Positions 1 through 11,884 of a stretch of 64,000 bases of DNA are shown here, one piece after another. This DNA is from Antedon mediterranea (lineage: Eukaryota; Echinodermata; Crinoidea; Comatulida; Antedonidae). Each line of letters starts with the position of its first letter. Position 1 is the stretch's first letter. The position numbers were made by a program, and so were the translations under genes. The notes under the pieces are model-generated. The model did not search any database. It was not told where the DNA came from and worked only from the letters and a program-made list of their open reading frames with translations. The stretch lies in contig NC_092673.1 of assembly GCF_964355755.1 (NCBI RefSeq), positions 11,539,001-11,603,000 of the forward strand, read 5' to 3'.

Positions 1-545
1 GACCTGCAATTTTTTCGTTTTGCAAAAATAATGCATATAATATAACTTTAAAACCGGTCATTTCTTGTCTTAATTATGATAAAATGAGAAAAACAATGCA
101 CTACTCAAGTAGCTTCCGCCGAAAGTTCTCTCGTAGACGTTTCTAGGCCTAGCAATTAGGCTTATTGTAGGCCTAGCTGATAAAGACTGGTAACGTATGA
201 ATATCGTATGCTAGCTATTAGGCCTAGACTGACATTGTCTCGTGGCTAAATTAATTGTCTTTCCTTTTTTGGCAGAATCCAACCTGATATTTTTGCTAAA
301 AAGTTAAGGTTCTTTTATTTGTTTACCCTTTCACGCAAGCCGCTAAAATTATTAGAATCGACTTATTTTTAACCATTTAAAGATGAAAAAATATCACAAT
401 AGGTCCATATAATATAAATTTTTACATAAAATGTAGTGTGTGACCTTAACTTCGGTAAAAAAACCATAGGTCTAGTGTCTTTAAGTTAAAGTTACTGAGC
501 TTGTGGATAAATTTCTGAAATGTGGTTGATTATGTTTTCAAATCC
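1..545. other. AT-rich sequence, no gene seen
   Basis: No coding region, RNA gene or clear repeat boundary is recognisable. Scattered copies of the AGGCCTA motif occur, for example near 145-230. Confidence 0.5.
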
Positions 546-1690
546 TTAAAGTAAATTTTTGCCAAACTCTTTCCTCCACATAAACTCGTCTAGGTACTCA
601 CTCAACCATTCTCTCTTTACACCTTTCGTTGCCTTGAGTTTTGATTTCATTGATTCCAATATGATTTTACGTTTTGCGAATGGATTCACGAAATGTCTGG
701 AATGATTAGCCGTGCGGTGTTTGGTGATACCAGGAATAGTAGCAATTTGTCTGTAGGGATGTCCGAATGGATGATGGTGCATGGTCGGATCTTATCTTTG
801 ATGATCGGCAGAAGTGTGGCCGCTGATCTGTTTTCTACAAACTGAAGGTATCCTCGAGCTGGTTTGGTTGTTGTCACCTAGACCAAATACCCACATTTCT
901 CGTTCTGGTGCACGTCCACGTCCATTCTATAACAAAAACATAAGAAATAAAACATTAAAAGTAGGAGACAATCTGGTTGTACCACGGAGGAAAGAGAATG
1001 AAATATTAATGTAGGTACACTTGTGATGTTTTTATAAGGTTTTTTTAAAACTATGTTGACTGTGTGTGTGTGTGGACAGAAGCATAATTTGACAACAACA
1101 TCAAATCAGTAACTTAATTGCAGGCTGATAGTGGCAAACATTTTGAAGACGTTTACTTACATGTTTAACAGAAGTTTCTCTTGCCTAGTAGTATACAAGG
1201 TTTAACCAATCATCCATTGCTATCTTTTGTTCAGCAAGAAAGGTACCCGTCCTCATTGCAATTTTTCGGCGGCAATGATGACAGCGCCAGACTAATCCAT
1301 CAGAACCTAACATGAATGAAAAACAAATACGTTAAATACATTTTGGATTTAACATCGATGAGTAACTGAATAAATGGTATATACAATTACTGAATAATTG
1401 CACATAAAATGCAGGTAATAATAAAGACATAAAGTATACAATAGATAAGAAAAACCTCTATCGATAAGTAACAGAATAATGGTACATAAAATGACTAAAT
1501 AATTGCACATAATTATTTAAATAACGCTTTTTAAATGTAATGATAATAATGATGAGAACACTTACAGTTACGAGTAGACGTACATTGGTATGACATGACA
1601 GTATGACCAATCCTTGGCAGTTGGATAAAACTCCTTCGTTGGAAAAAGTCCAGGTAGTCATCAAATCCATTACACAAATGTGGTCCTATC
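546..1690 (-). pseudogene. Merlin/ISXO2-like DDE transposase relic
   Basis: The minus strand carries ordered pieces of an ISXO2-like transposase. From about 1680 down, a peptide starting FDDYLDFFQRRSF resembles the N-terminal start of the family. At about 1300-1210 there is DGLVWRCHHCRRKI followed by AMRTGTFLAEQ and AMDDWLNL, which matches the zinc-ribbon-like part. At about 950-880 REMWVFGLGDNN, then ARGYLQFVENRSAATLLPII and IIHSD (the likely second catalytic Asp), and at 700-546 the tail with NHSRHFVNPF, ESMKSKLK and WLSEYLDEFMWRKEFG. Frame changes between the pieces, at least one frameshift near 780 and non-coding gaps near 1000-1210 and 1330-1560 mean it is either a multi-exon copy or a broken one; I favour broken. 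Merlin elements use such a transposase. TIRs and a target duplication were not found. Family recognition is from recalled motifs, not a search. Confidence 0.65.
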
Positions 1691-2110
1691 TTTGGCTGCA
1701 TGGTCCTTGGTTTAAATCGCAGTAAAATATCAGAGTTGTATATATAGTTGAAAGTCTTACAAAAAATGAGTGATTTGAAGACTTATTATGTAATAATTTA
1801 TTATAAACGTACCACATTGTTGTATGTGCATTTGTCATTGCGCATGCGGCGCATTCCTCTAATGAATAATGTAATCGGAACATCAATAAGACACCTTTGT
1901 AGTGTATGCTACAGCGGTTTTTGTTTCTTAATTTGATTACATATTTTTATTATTAATATTTATTCTTTCTAGGCCAACCAAATTTTTTTTAAACCCCAAG
2001 AATTAAATCACAATATTTAAACGATGAAAGAATTTGAAACACAGTATACATTACTAGGTTTTTGAAGACTAATTGTGACGTCTTCTGGAACCAGGCGTTG
2101 ATTTATTATT
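1691..2110. other. Unassigned AT-rich spacer
   Basis: No gene or repeat boundary is recognised. Short reading frames on both strands show no family motif. Confidence 0.4.
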
Positions 2111-2681
2111 ACCTCTGCCAAGGAGGTTATATTTTCACCCCTGTATGTTTGTGTGTGTTGTGTCTGTGAACAGCCTGGAGGACACAGTTTTCATCCGAAT
2201 CTGGCCAAATTTGGCCAAAATGATCTATGCCCCAAAAGCTCGGACGAGTTCGATTTTGAGGGAAAGGTCACAAACTAACAAAAAACTATTTTACTGCCTA
2301 GAGACCAGTTTTTATCCGATTCTCACCAAACTTAGTCACAATGATCAATGACTCATCATATAATTGTTTTTAAATTTTGAAGGGTCAAAGATCAAGGTCC
2401 ACAAAAAAAAAAATAATAATAAAAAAAATAAAATAAGGATGGCATGATAAAAAAAATAAGACCCTCTGCAGGAATTGAACCAGCGATCTCAACTGTGAGA
2501 GGCTGGATACATAACCATTACACCAAACTCTCATCCACAACTCTGTAGTAGTGTGCAGATAGCCTATTTACATTTCTAATAAAAACAATTTTTTTTTTAT
2601 ATATTTATTTTCCGGGGACATTTTATGTTGGGGAATTTTACAGTAGGCGGAGTTTTGTACTCTCGGAGTACCCTCTAGTTA
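2111..2681. repeat. Conserved dispersed repeat (CCTCTGCCAAGGAGG type)
   Basis: It begins ACCTCTGCCAAGGAGGTTAT, continues through a degenerate body and ends GGCGGAGTTTTGTACTCTCG followed by GAGTACCCTCTAGTT. I recognise both ends as a non-coding repeat common in many marine animals (established pattern, recalled). A second copy of the right-hand end lies at 55295-55359. A tRNA-like segment on the minus strand sits inside it at 2461-2540, so this copy may be a composite. Confidence 0.6.
2461..2540 (-). other. tRNA-like segment (pol III box A/B)
   Basis: On the minus strand a box-A-like TGGTGTAATGGTTA is followed about 40 bases later by a box-B-like GGTTCAATTCC, and the 3' end reads GCAGAGGGTC. 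The acceptor and T stems pair imperfectly, so I call it a tRNA-derived SINE head or tRNA pseudogene rather than a functional tRNA. Confidence 0.45.
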
Positions 2682-4699
2682 CTTATATATTCAGACTGTA
2701 GGCCTACTTCTAGGCAAATTACAACAAAAAAACACAAAATCATGACTTGTACCAAACTACTGTATCTACTTGATCGTCTTGAGCCTCAAGAGCAACTACT
2801 ATATGTAGGAGGAGCTATAATAGTAAGCTAATACAAAATATAAAAATCATACATCAGCCAGCATTAAAAAGCCTGTAACATAATGGGTTCAATAATATTC
2901 ATACAGTATTTAATATGTTAAGTCTATATATTTACTGTAGTCTTAGATTTTAATAAAGACGTTCAAATCAGTATTTTAAAGAGAAAATTATAGTTACATT
3001 ATAATTCTACCAATGTATTGTAGGCTAGGCCTATGTTAATTTGTACAGTATATTATTATTATTAATTAAATAAGCTGAACATTTTATATTATACAGATAT
3101 TGCCTGCTTAAAGGTGAAATATAAGATTTGACATCCCCAAGGGAATGATATTATGTTCGAGGGAATATATATTTCCCGAAGCGCAGCAGTATCAATACAG
3201 TCAATATCATCGTACTCGAGAATTTGCTGGATTTTATATGTTTAATGTTTAACAGGGACACGATAACGACGGGGAAATTACTCAGTCAATATCATCATAC
3301 GCAAGGATATATACAATTTACGATCCTCGCAGCAGTAGTCCTGTGATGCAGTTTCAACCAATCATGTTCACGTATTTACATAGGCTATGTAATATAGTGG
3401 TTTAATACTACTTTTAATGCAAATAAATTTAAATACGGTAATGTTTCATATAAATTTTTAGCTACATGAATTTTGTTTTTTTCATATTCTACCTACATTA
3501 AATTTTATTAGTAAAAATCGTATAAATGCCTAGAATTTGTATCATTTTATTCTATTGAAGATCCTCCTTTATCTGCAAAAAATAATTTAAAATTATTAGA
3601 TAGGATAGATGTACCAATTTGCTGTTGCTGTGAAAGGTCAGATCATTAATGTTAAATGTAATATAGTTGTAAGTGAATACAACAAAATTTGTCAATTATT
3701 GTATACTGTATCTTTTACTAAAATACATAAAAAAATTAATAGTGACCACTTAATTAATAATAAATTGTTAATACTAAGGATGATCTACCAACCAGCGGTA
3801 AATGTGCACCAGTTTCAGTACCAAATTTGCGGTAATGCTTTTAATTGTTACGGCGTTCGAGTTTGGTGACTGAGTGATGTTCAACTTTATGTAAACGTGG
3901 TCATACGCCTGTATGCTTAAACCGGACTTTAGTCGTAGTTCGAGCTAAAACTTTAAAAATGACTTCATTTTAATTCATAAACCAAACTAAATCGGCAACT
4001 AAATCAGGCCAACCTCGACTAAATCGAGACAGATTTTGATAGATTTTTTTTAGTCTTCGAGGGGGCAGGCTAAATCGCCGACTAAATGGTATTTAAACGA
4101 TGTTTATGAAAAATGTAACACTAAACAGTCATTGAAATATCTACGGAACCGTATCCATACTTCTAAAAACTAAAGGTACGGTAATTATAGAGGGTGCTGT
4201 TTCCTAAATATTAAAACTTGTTCCTAAATATTAAAACTTGTTTCTAAATAATAAAAACCTAACTCTCTAAATAATCTCTTCTAAATTAAAAATTAAACAA
4301 GAAATATTTCTTAACGCCGCTCGCTTGTTGACGTAACAGTTTTAAAGATATATTCTCCCCCTGAAAAATATTTTTTATTTCAAATTTGTTTTTGAATGTG
4401 TCATTTTATTGTCAAAAAATAGTTATTCACGAAACAAACAATTATTTACCTGAAAAAAATGTAATTTAAAGCAAAAAAATACTTAAATTGTCTGTCAGAC
4501 AATGGTTTTTGGGTGATTATTAAAATATAATTCTAATGAGGTAAAATAAATATTTTATATTTACTAATCATTTAATATAATATTTTATTGAATTTTACAA
4601 TTTTAATACACAAAATATTTTACTCAAAAAACATGATCAATTTCGGCGATTTTTATACCTTATATTTCGGAAACTATAAGTCAGATTTTTATTATTCTT
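2682..4699. other. Non-coding AT-rich region
   Basis: No host gene is seen. The 3609-3869 reading frame (86 codons) has no recognisable motif and biased AT codons. Around 4200-4255 a 24-base unit (TTCCTAAATATTAAAACTTG) is repeated in tandem two to three times. Confidence 0.45.
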
Positions 4700-4977
4700 T
4701 AAAGGCGTTTTCACACAGAACTGGGGCAATATCGCGATAAGTAAGCCAGAGTTATTGCCGGTCTAGACCCGTTCTCACAGAAGGTAATATACGATAATTT
4801 TACGGTTTTCTGTGCGAAAAGCCACAGATTGAAAGGCGCAATATTTAAAGATTACTGTCTTCACAAAAAAGAGGTCACACTTTTTTAGAAAAAAAAAAGG
4901 CAGGTACCGCTGACGAAACATGCCACGCGTGCACATTATGTGTTTGCTGCTGTTGAGTGTCCGTTGTTTTGTTTTAT

Positions 4978-5030
4978 TGGTTTTTATTTACGCTGCATAA
5001 AACCTACCTACCTACCTACCTACCTACTCC
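4978..5030. repeat. (CCTA)n microsatellite
   Basis: A short run of CCTA units (ACCTACCTACCTACCTACC) lies just upstream of the truncated LINE. Confidence 0.8.
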
Positions 5031-5159
5031 GTGCTAATAATTGTCCAATCGTGATGCCCATTCTACAGAAACAAATCTATTAGGCCTACAAATAGAAGCT
5101 GTTTATGAGCTAGGACCAGACTAGAGGCGCGCGCACAGGAGGATGTTTCCTGCTATACT

Positions 5160-6247
5160 AGAACTATGCTAACTATAGAGAACAGCGTGTTAAGCTTAAT
5201 CACACGTTGTCCTCGTTGTTGAAAGTTAACACGGGTGTTCCACAAGGTTGTGTGTTGTCACCTTTATTGTATACAATACACACAAATGATTGTAAGTCAA
5301 ATAATACAAAAACTGAGATTATTAAATATGCAGACGACACTGCTCTGATTGGTTATCTGGATTCAAAAGATGATTCAATGACAGGCTTCTTAGACAGTAT
5401 TAATATTTTTCACAAATGGTGTAAAGATAATTTTTTAGATCTAAATATAAATAAAACTAAAGAGATGGTTTTTGATTTTCGGAAGAAGATAAACTACCTT
5501 CCCAAGATCAAAATCAATGGTGAGACCATTTCGGAAGTTAAAACTTACAAATATTTAGGGGTTGAAATTGATAATGAACTTAAATTTGATGCAAATAGTA
5601 GGTGCATATACAATAAATTACAAAAACGTCTCTTCTTTCTACGCAAATTAAACTCTTTTAAGATTGACCGTACTATTTTACAACTTTTTTATACTTCTAT
5701 CTTAAACAGTGTACTTAGTTTTTGCCTAATATGTTATTATGGTAATTCACGTTTTAAAGATAGACTTTTACTTAATAAAATAGTTAAACAAGGCAGTAGA
5801 ATAGTAGGCTCTGAACAAATTCAACCTGAAGTTTTATATAAGGAATTAGTAATTAAAAAATTGAAAATTATTTTAAAAGACCACGCTCATCCTCTGCACT
5901 ATAAATTTAACAAAAGTCAACGTTGTGACAGACTCCTTCAAAGAAAAATTAAAACAAATAGATATGGCAATTCATTCGTCCCTGCTGCTATACGATTATA
6001 TAATGAATGATAATATCATTCATTATATAATCGTATAATCGTATTTTATGCGCTAGCTTTATTTTTTGTAGTATTTTAATCGACTTTTTAGGATTTTATA
6101 TGTATATTTTGTATGGCTTTTTTTATCGTATTTTATATTTTATGTACTGTATCCATTTTATATTTGTATGTACTGTATTTTTGAAAAGGCCAACAGAGTT
6201 TCCCCATGGGGATAATAAAGTTTTAATTGAATTGAATTGAATTGAAC
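5160..6247 (+). pseudogene. 5'-truncated LINE: reverse transcriptase C-terminal part and 3' tail
   Basis: The open frame runs from just after a TAG near 5156 to a TGA at 6008-6010. In order it shows REQRVKLNHTLSSLLKVNTG, GVPQGCVLSPLLYTIHTNDC (RT block 4), KYADDTALIG (catalytic FADD-type box with YADD), HKWCKDNFLDLNINKTKEMV (block 6), YKYLGVEID (thumb) and a tail ending FVPAAIRLYNE. These are typical of CR1/L2/Jockey-like non-LTR retrotransposons. Upstream endonuclease and RT blocks 0-3 are missing, which is normal 5' truncation. The 3' UTR ends in AATAAAG and a short (TTGAA)n tail at about 6215-6247. The reading frame is otherwise undamaged, so insertion may be fairly recent. Confidence 0.85.
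5989..6037. repeat. Perfect palindrome over the LINE stop codon
   Basis: Arms 5989-6012 and 6014-6037 (24 bases each) are exact reverse complements around a single central base. The palindrome overlaps the last codons and stop of the LINE reading frame. Confidence 0.9.
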
Positions 6248-6340
6248 TAGGGCCTAGCCTTACGTTACAGCATGTTAAATAATCTTTAGACCAACATTAC
6301 TTTATAATATTATTGGTCGTACTTCTTCCATTGTATTATT

Positions 6341-6387
6341 TACACACTAACCTAGACAATATATATATTTGTCTAGGTTAGTGTGTA
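6341..6387. repeat. Hairpin, 19-bp perfect arms
   Basis: Arms 6341-6359 and 6369-6387 are exact reverse complements around a nine-base TATATATAT loop. Confidence 0.9.
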
Positions 6388-6479
6388 GTGTGTTACTGTT
6401 TTACTTATCGTTTTGATTTAGATTTTCGCTTTTTTTTGTGTATCTCCATTGAGATCCAGACACTGATACCTACAGCATT

Positions 6480-6506
6480 GTCATTTTTTCAGTAATTTGC
6501 CTTTGG

Positions 6507-6541
<35 letters not shown>

Positions 6542-6720
6542 ATATCACCGGGCGGTTTAGAATTAATGTTCTTTGCCTCTTGTGTTTATGGAGATACAAA
6601 AATAAAAAGCGAAAAGCTAAATCAAAACGATAAAGTAAACAGCCAGAAAAGTTAGCAGAGCTTTCGGGCAACACTAGCCCTTCATCAGTGCAAGTGAAGG
6701 AATTTGGATATATATATATA
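6480..6720. repeat. Penelope-like terminal segment with (TA)n and hammerhead-like core
   Basis: The region 6590-6705 reads, on the minus strand, the same terminal sequence found downstream of the Penelope-like element at 53240-53400, including CTGATGA (6682-6688) and GAAA. The flanks are (TA)n runs at 6511-6538 and 6709-6733. A stretch at 6545-6597 matches the tail of the tRNA-bearing modules near 48-55 kb. Confidence 0.65.
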
Positions 6721-6735
6721 TATATATATATATTG

Positions 6736-6785
6736 TTAAATTATTAGATTACTGTATATAATGATACAGTAATCTAATAATTTAA
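6736..6785. repeat. Hairpin, 21-bp perfect arms
   Basis: Arms 6736-6756 and 6765-6785 are exact reverse complements around an eight-base loop. It directly follows a (TA)n run. Confidence 0.9.
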
Positions 6786-7008
6786 TATTAATAGGCCTAA
6801 AATAATTGCCAGTCTTTCTCAAGGAAAATTTTCCGAATTTAACCTTGGTTTGTTGTAATGCTTCGCGCTGCATAAGCAGGCGTTATATCGTGGACTGTTT
6901 AACACAGATCAGGCTTACGACCGTGACGGTAATATATTGCAATTTTTTCGGAAGCCGGCTAATTACCGCAATATTACCGTCTTACAGCTATGTGTGAAAG
7001 GGGCTTAA

Positions 7009-9267
7009 TTGTAATATTTAATATACTAAAAACCGTGATATTAACTTTTGAATATACATCTATTAAAAAGAAACGAGCAACGGCGAAAGTTAGCATATAA
7101 CGTTTTTCTGATGGCGGTTCAACTTGCCCTAATCCAACAAACATAGCTGATGCACTATTAACACTTGGATATTTTGTGTACCGCCGCCAGCGAGAATAAC
7201 ATAGTGCGTACATGTGTAATCGTTAATTGACAGGTTGTACTACCCAATCAGGAGCGCTTCTACCCGGTCGAGCACAGTGCACATGAACGTTTTATACACA
7301 CAACTATTTAGCAAAACCGTTACAGCGTGTGTCAACCTCCTAGCCCTAGGTCACTAGACTAGTACTACTCTGTGTGTGTATTCCTTAGGCCTATCTATGA
7401 GACAAGTTGAATACCTTTTTTTTTTATCAAATTTTGTCATAATTATAAACAAATAAATCATATCTTTAGAATTAAAAACAATTTACTTTCATAATGTGAG
7501 CTTATATTTTGTAATTATTATAGTCTTTGTTTCGCCTTAAATTAATGGTAGGTCAAAGAGACCAGCCTTCTTTTTAATTAAATTACGGATTTACACTAGC
7601 CTTAAGGTAGATCAGAGAGAAATTATTTCCTTACAATTACAGCAATAGTCAGATGATAAATAAAAATAGCCAACCAACAAGGACAAGAAAAAGTTAGACA
7701 AGAGTGTTTATTATGATATAATATTATTATGTTTCCATTAATAATATTTATTATTCAACAGACTGTACTTGCAAATGAAATGAGTTGAATTGATTATTTA
7801 AACCACATATCCTACAAATATTAGTATTACTGAGTAGTAACAAAAATCAAACACAACAAATATCAATTATATTATAATTGTATTCATTTGTTGCACATTT
7901 GCCAGCTTATAAAATACAGTACAACTGATTAAATGATTTATGTAATACAGTATATTTGAATATATTTATTTGTAACTCCAATAATTTATTTATGCCTATT
8001 ATAATAATAAATCCGTGGCTGTCGAACCATGTATATTGTAGTCGATGTCCGTGAAGCAATCTGAAAAATGTAAAGACAAAAATGTTATTATAATATTATT
8101 GAGAAGAAGATACAAATTAAATTCTTACATTAGTCTAGAAAAGCAATTAATTAGGCTTAGGCCTATATATTATAAAATAATATTGTACAAGTAAGCCGGC
8201 TAGGAAACAGAAAAACTTGAATAGTTAGGGTACCGTACCATATCTATCAGGTTTAGGCTAGGCTATACTAGGTCTAACAACTCTAGAGAGCATTCTTATT
8301 CCACATGCCGTGAAAAGAAGGTTACCCGTGCCTGTCTGTGTGCACCTCTCCAACACAAAGCGTTGCACAATCATTTTATTGCGTTGAGTCTGTTTTGCTG
8401 AATAAGGGCGTAGACGGGTGCTAGTAATAAAGCTATTTATATACTGTTAATTAATATCATGTTTTATATATCAATATGATCCTAGATAAATGATGAAGTT
8501 AGCTGGCTATTCAACAAAATATGTTTTATTCAAATAAATAAGATATAATGATAAATTTAACTTACTATGCTAAAATTTCCATTTCAGCGCTTCCCCTAAC
8601 AACAAGCGAGGTTTCCCTAGACATTTTTTATAGTCAGCTAGGTGTTGTGAATCCAAATTTTCTATCGATCTGATTGGTCAATTTTCTGGAATCCAGGCGC
8701 TACGAAATGCTATTTAAAAAAATTAAATTAGCCAATCCGCGACTCTATAACACAGGCGTTCGACCTACTATTGCTATGACGTCATATTTGGTCGGGACTT
8801 AGTTTCAATGTTAAGGAAAAGCGGTAGCGTAAATGCTGTTTATATTACTATCGGGCCCAACAATTAAGACTATTAGGCCCAACGCCTAAAACGATCTGGT
8901 CAAACATAAGAAAATAATGGGCCTGATCGTCTCTATAATGGCCCCAATCGTCCTTGGCCCGATCGCCTGTTCACCGTACTAGGGGCCTTGGCCTACGGGG
9001 AACAGACGCCCGGGACCATGGACGACCGGGACCATGGACGATCGGGCCCATTGTAAGACGATCGGGCCCAAATTCAAAATGTTAACATTGTTTAAATGTA
9101 ATCATTTAAAAACAAATGTTAATGGTTGGATTAATTTGGTATGAGATGAGTATTCTTCAGCATGTGATTTTGTTGACCGTGTCACAATACGGGGATTCCC
9201 CTTATTATATATTTTTTTATTACACCTTATTAATAGAGGGTGAACCTAAACAGCGTATGCTGACAAT
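7009..9267. other. Intergenic AT-rich region, no gene confirmed
   Basis: No protein family is recognisable. On the minus strand a polypyrimidine tract with AG near 8067 precedes a short frame that ends within 60 bases, followed by AATAAA-like signals. This could be a last exon but has no supporting upstream exon. Confidence 0.4.
8854..9072. repeat. Degenerate GATCGGGCCC motif cluster
   Basis: Several variants of GACGATCGGGCCCA, GGGACCATGGACGA and AATGGGCCTGATCGTC occur in both orientations. Weaker relatives occur at 10125-10200, 11095-11225 and 23970-24030. No function is known to me. Confidence 0.5.
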
Positions 9268-9545
9268 CAAGGGGCCCTCTTGATGAGTGATATTGGCTGT
9301 GTGTATACTACTGTAGTACAGCGGAGTAACCCCCTACTTGTCTCAAAAGATGTACTAAGTTCTTTAAAGTGCACATGAGCCAGATGTGTACACTGGACTT
9401 ACGGTTTATAGTCCTTATCCGAGAAGACTCATTTTACCACCAGAACCATGGAGAGAGTGAGACTCGAACCCTTGCCGATGATAATATGGCAAGGTATTAT
9501 GGTTCCACTGTCTTAACCGCTTGGCCACTCACCGCTACAATATAA
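9268..9545 (-). repeat. tRNA-derived SINE copy 1
   Basis: On the minus strand the head at about 9540-9455 contains a box A (TGGCCAAGCGGTTAAG) and a box B (GGTTCGAGTCTC) with class-II tRNA spacing. The body continues through CCACCAGAACCATGG (reverse orientation) to about 9268. A clearly homologous copy lies at 56213-56482 in the same orientation. A tRNA head with a shared unrelated body is the hallmark of a SINE. Confidence 0.7.
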
Positions 9546-11708
9546 ATGTAGCGTGTAAACATCAAAGTGTCAATAGTTGCCCACCAAACTTAAAATCAGT
9601 TTGATATGATGATATGATGTATTATGGTCTCTGTCTCTGCATGTACACTTTTGTGGGTAAATCGCCCACCTTTTTATTATTACAGTATATATAGTGTCAA
9701 TACGCTACAGTAGATTTATTCCTCAACATATTAGTTTATAAGGCCAACCCTAAAACACGTACTCTAGTCCACTTGTATTGTGGACATAGAAAGAATATCT
9801 CATTGGTAATAAATACTCTATTACTAATTATAAACTATTTTAACTATTAATTTCTGATTTTTTTTTCCAAAACAACATTTTTTACAATGATTTTCAAAGA
9901 GCACATATTCACAAACATCTTGCAACCTGTAAAATAAATTGAAAACAAACATTATATACATTAGGCCTAAATAAACGTTCATTTCATCCTTTATACGTAA
10001 CAAATATTGACCAGAACCATACAACCGCCAAAGCGTATCAGCGACGCTCCTTACCGAATACCAGATGTTGATTTTTATCGGAAACAAAATAAAACGTGAT
10101 CGATTTAACCATATTAAACACAAAACTATCAGGCCCTGCGGGCCTATCAAATGAAACGATCAGGAATATCATGGTTCCTAACACATGAGACGATCACCAA
10201 ATTTTTTTTTTGATCCAATTTTTTGACGAAGTTAATAACTATTATTATGTGACATGGCATATTAAAAAAAAATAAAAATTAAAACATTTTTTTTCAGGGG
10301 AACAATACATCTTAAAAAAAGTTTTAAAAAACCAAGCTAAGATACATAATTTGATAGAAATACAGATCTTTACTGTTTATCAACATAGTAGCGCTGAACG
10401 CATTTTTTGGTTGGCTAGCAACCATGCAGAGCCCTCTATCGTTGTGACGTCACACTATATTGATAAAAAATAACACACTACACAGTACATTCTAAGCCTA
10501 CTAATAAATTAAGAACAATATATATTTTATAACGCTAATAGTAATACAGTATAACTTTGACCTATGATTCATTAATTGTGCAACCATATATATTTTAACC
10601 CTTTTTGTTTATTTTTTCCATCTATGTATATTTACTATAGTTTTAAAATCAGGAAAAACAATTTTCCTTTCTTATTTCTATAATTGACACTAAATATATC
10701 TTCTATATTGTTAAACAAACGTAAACGTTGCTCATTGCGCTCATAATATCACTGTGTAAGAATTGTGTAAGAATTGTGTAAAAAGGCAATATAGGCGTCC
10801 CATACACATTCACGTGAACGTGGGACAGTCTGAAATTTGGACGAAATCCCTTGTTGGACAAGGTCTTGTTTTTGTGCAAAATATGTTAATTTTGAGCATT
10901 TATTGAATGAGATATCTAAACTTGTAACTAATACTCACTATAGTATTGGATATTTTTTCTAGACAAAAACCACTTAAAACAAGTCGTAGGCCTAGAATTT
11001 TAATAAAATTGACAAAAGAAAATCCCGGACCGATTTTGGAAATCCAATGCCAATGGCAGACTACTTTTGGCCAACTAATTAGAGTAGAGCCAAAACTGGT
11101 CCGGCCGCACCAATTTTGGCCCCGGATCATATTTGTCGTGACAGGCCAACACATGAGACGGTCGGACCCAAACGCTGAAGATTATTGTGTTGTGATCACA
11201 TTTTCTTTGCGTGGTCCCGATCGCCTGACAACCTACACTTACACACCAGGCTAGGCCTAGACATAGCATAGATAGGGTAACTACAGACGTGACACACACT
11301 TAACTTCACAACGGATGAGATGCGAGCAAAACACACTTGTCAAGTTAACGTCATGATTTAATGTAATTGTAATTGTTGTGCAGAAAAATTAACTACATAA
11401 TTGAATAAGAGATAGGCCTAAAGGCCTAGCTAGGCCTATATTTACTTACTTCAAACGTGACCCCATAATGAAATATGTGCCTTTGTAGGCCTTTTTGTGT
11501 ACCTAGGCTAGGCCTAATTCCTTTTTAAACGTCAAGCCTTTCCACCGTACCAACTTCCGCAAAGTTATCATTTTGCATTTGTATAGTTACTGCCCTCTAT
11601 GTTTAAATTAATCAACATTTTAATAGCAACAGCAAGATATTTTAATGGATCGGCACGATTTCAATTCACTTTTATGAGCACTGTTCCGTAGTTTGTATAC
11701 AGCAGCAG
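9546..11708. other. Region upstream of PSMB7
   Basis: No gene is recognised. Part of a dispersed repeat (GTTAATAACTATTAT ... ACAATACATCTT) lies at about 10195-10320; a relative lies at 35170-35260. Overlapping frames on both strands at 10900-11300 have no motif. The PSMB7 promoter must lie near the 3' end of this interval, but no TATA box is convincing. Confidence 0.45.
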
Positions 11709-11819
11709 ATGATAGAGCAAAAATTATATCACCACCTGCAACCACGGTCCACACACACCACCACCACCACCAACCGACCATCCGACCATCCAGGCCATAT
11801 CACCATCGACCGGATCATC
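11709..11819 (+). promoter_or_regulatory. Likely PSMB7 5' UTR with in-frame upstream ATG
   Basis: An ATG at 11709 is in frame with the PSMB7 start at 11820 with no stop between, and would add 37 residues rich in His, Thr and Pro. Known PSMB7 proteins begin near MA-V-S, which matches the 11820 start, so I read this stretch as 5' UTR. The (CCA)n run at 11755-11772 is consistent with low-complexity UTR. Confidence 0.5.
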
Positions 11820-11884
11820 ATGGCAACTGTATCGCTTGTAACTCCACCACATTCTGGAGGATTTGTGTTTGAAAATTGCAAGAG
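11820..11884 (+). CDS. PSMB7: PSMB7 exon 1 (coding part)
   Basis: Encodes [14 protein letters not shown] then FVFENCK and the first two bases of Arg22. The donor is AG|GTTAAT. The start ATG is in a good context (ATCATGG) and matches the known N-terminus of the family. Confidence 0.9.

Larger units (their letters stand above)
4703..7005. mobile_element. TAA-flanked TIR element carrying nested insertions
   Basis: The left end AGGCGTTTTCACACAGAACT and the right end (reverse complement AGCCCCTTTCACACATAGCT) form imperfect terminal inverted repeats. TAA sits immediately outside both ends (4700-4702 and 7006-7008). A 3-bp TWA duplication is typical of PIF/Harbinger elements; TTAA is also readable if the ends are shifted by one base. 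The interior holds the LINE at 5160-6247 and the Penelope-derived segment at 6480-6720. No transposase is seen, so it would be non-autonomous. The pairing of the two ends is inferred and could be between two different elements. Confidence 0.45.

Noticed and set aside
7985-8067. Possible minus-strand terminal exon after a T-rich tract and AG
   Set aside because: The frame ends within 60 bases, no matching upstream exon was found and no family is recognised.
10900-11299. Three overlapping frames upstream of PSMB7
   Set aside because: Mutually overlapping on both strands, no motif, and in repeat-like GATC/GGCC-rich sequence.
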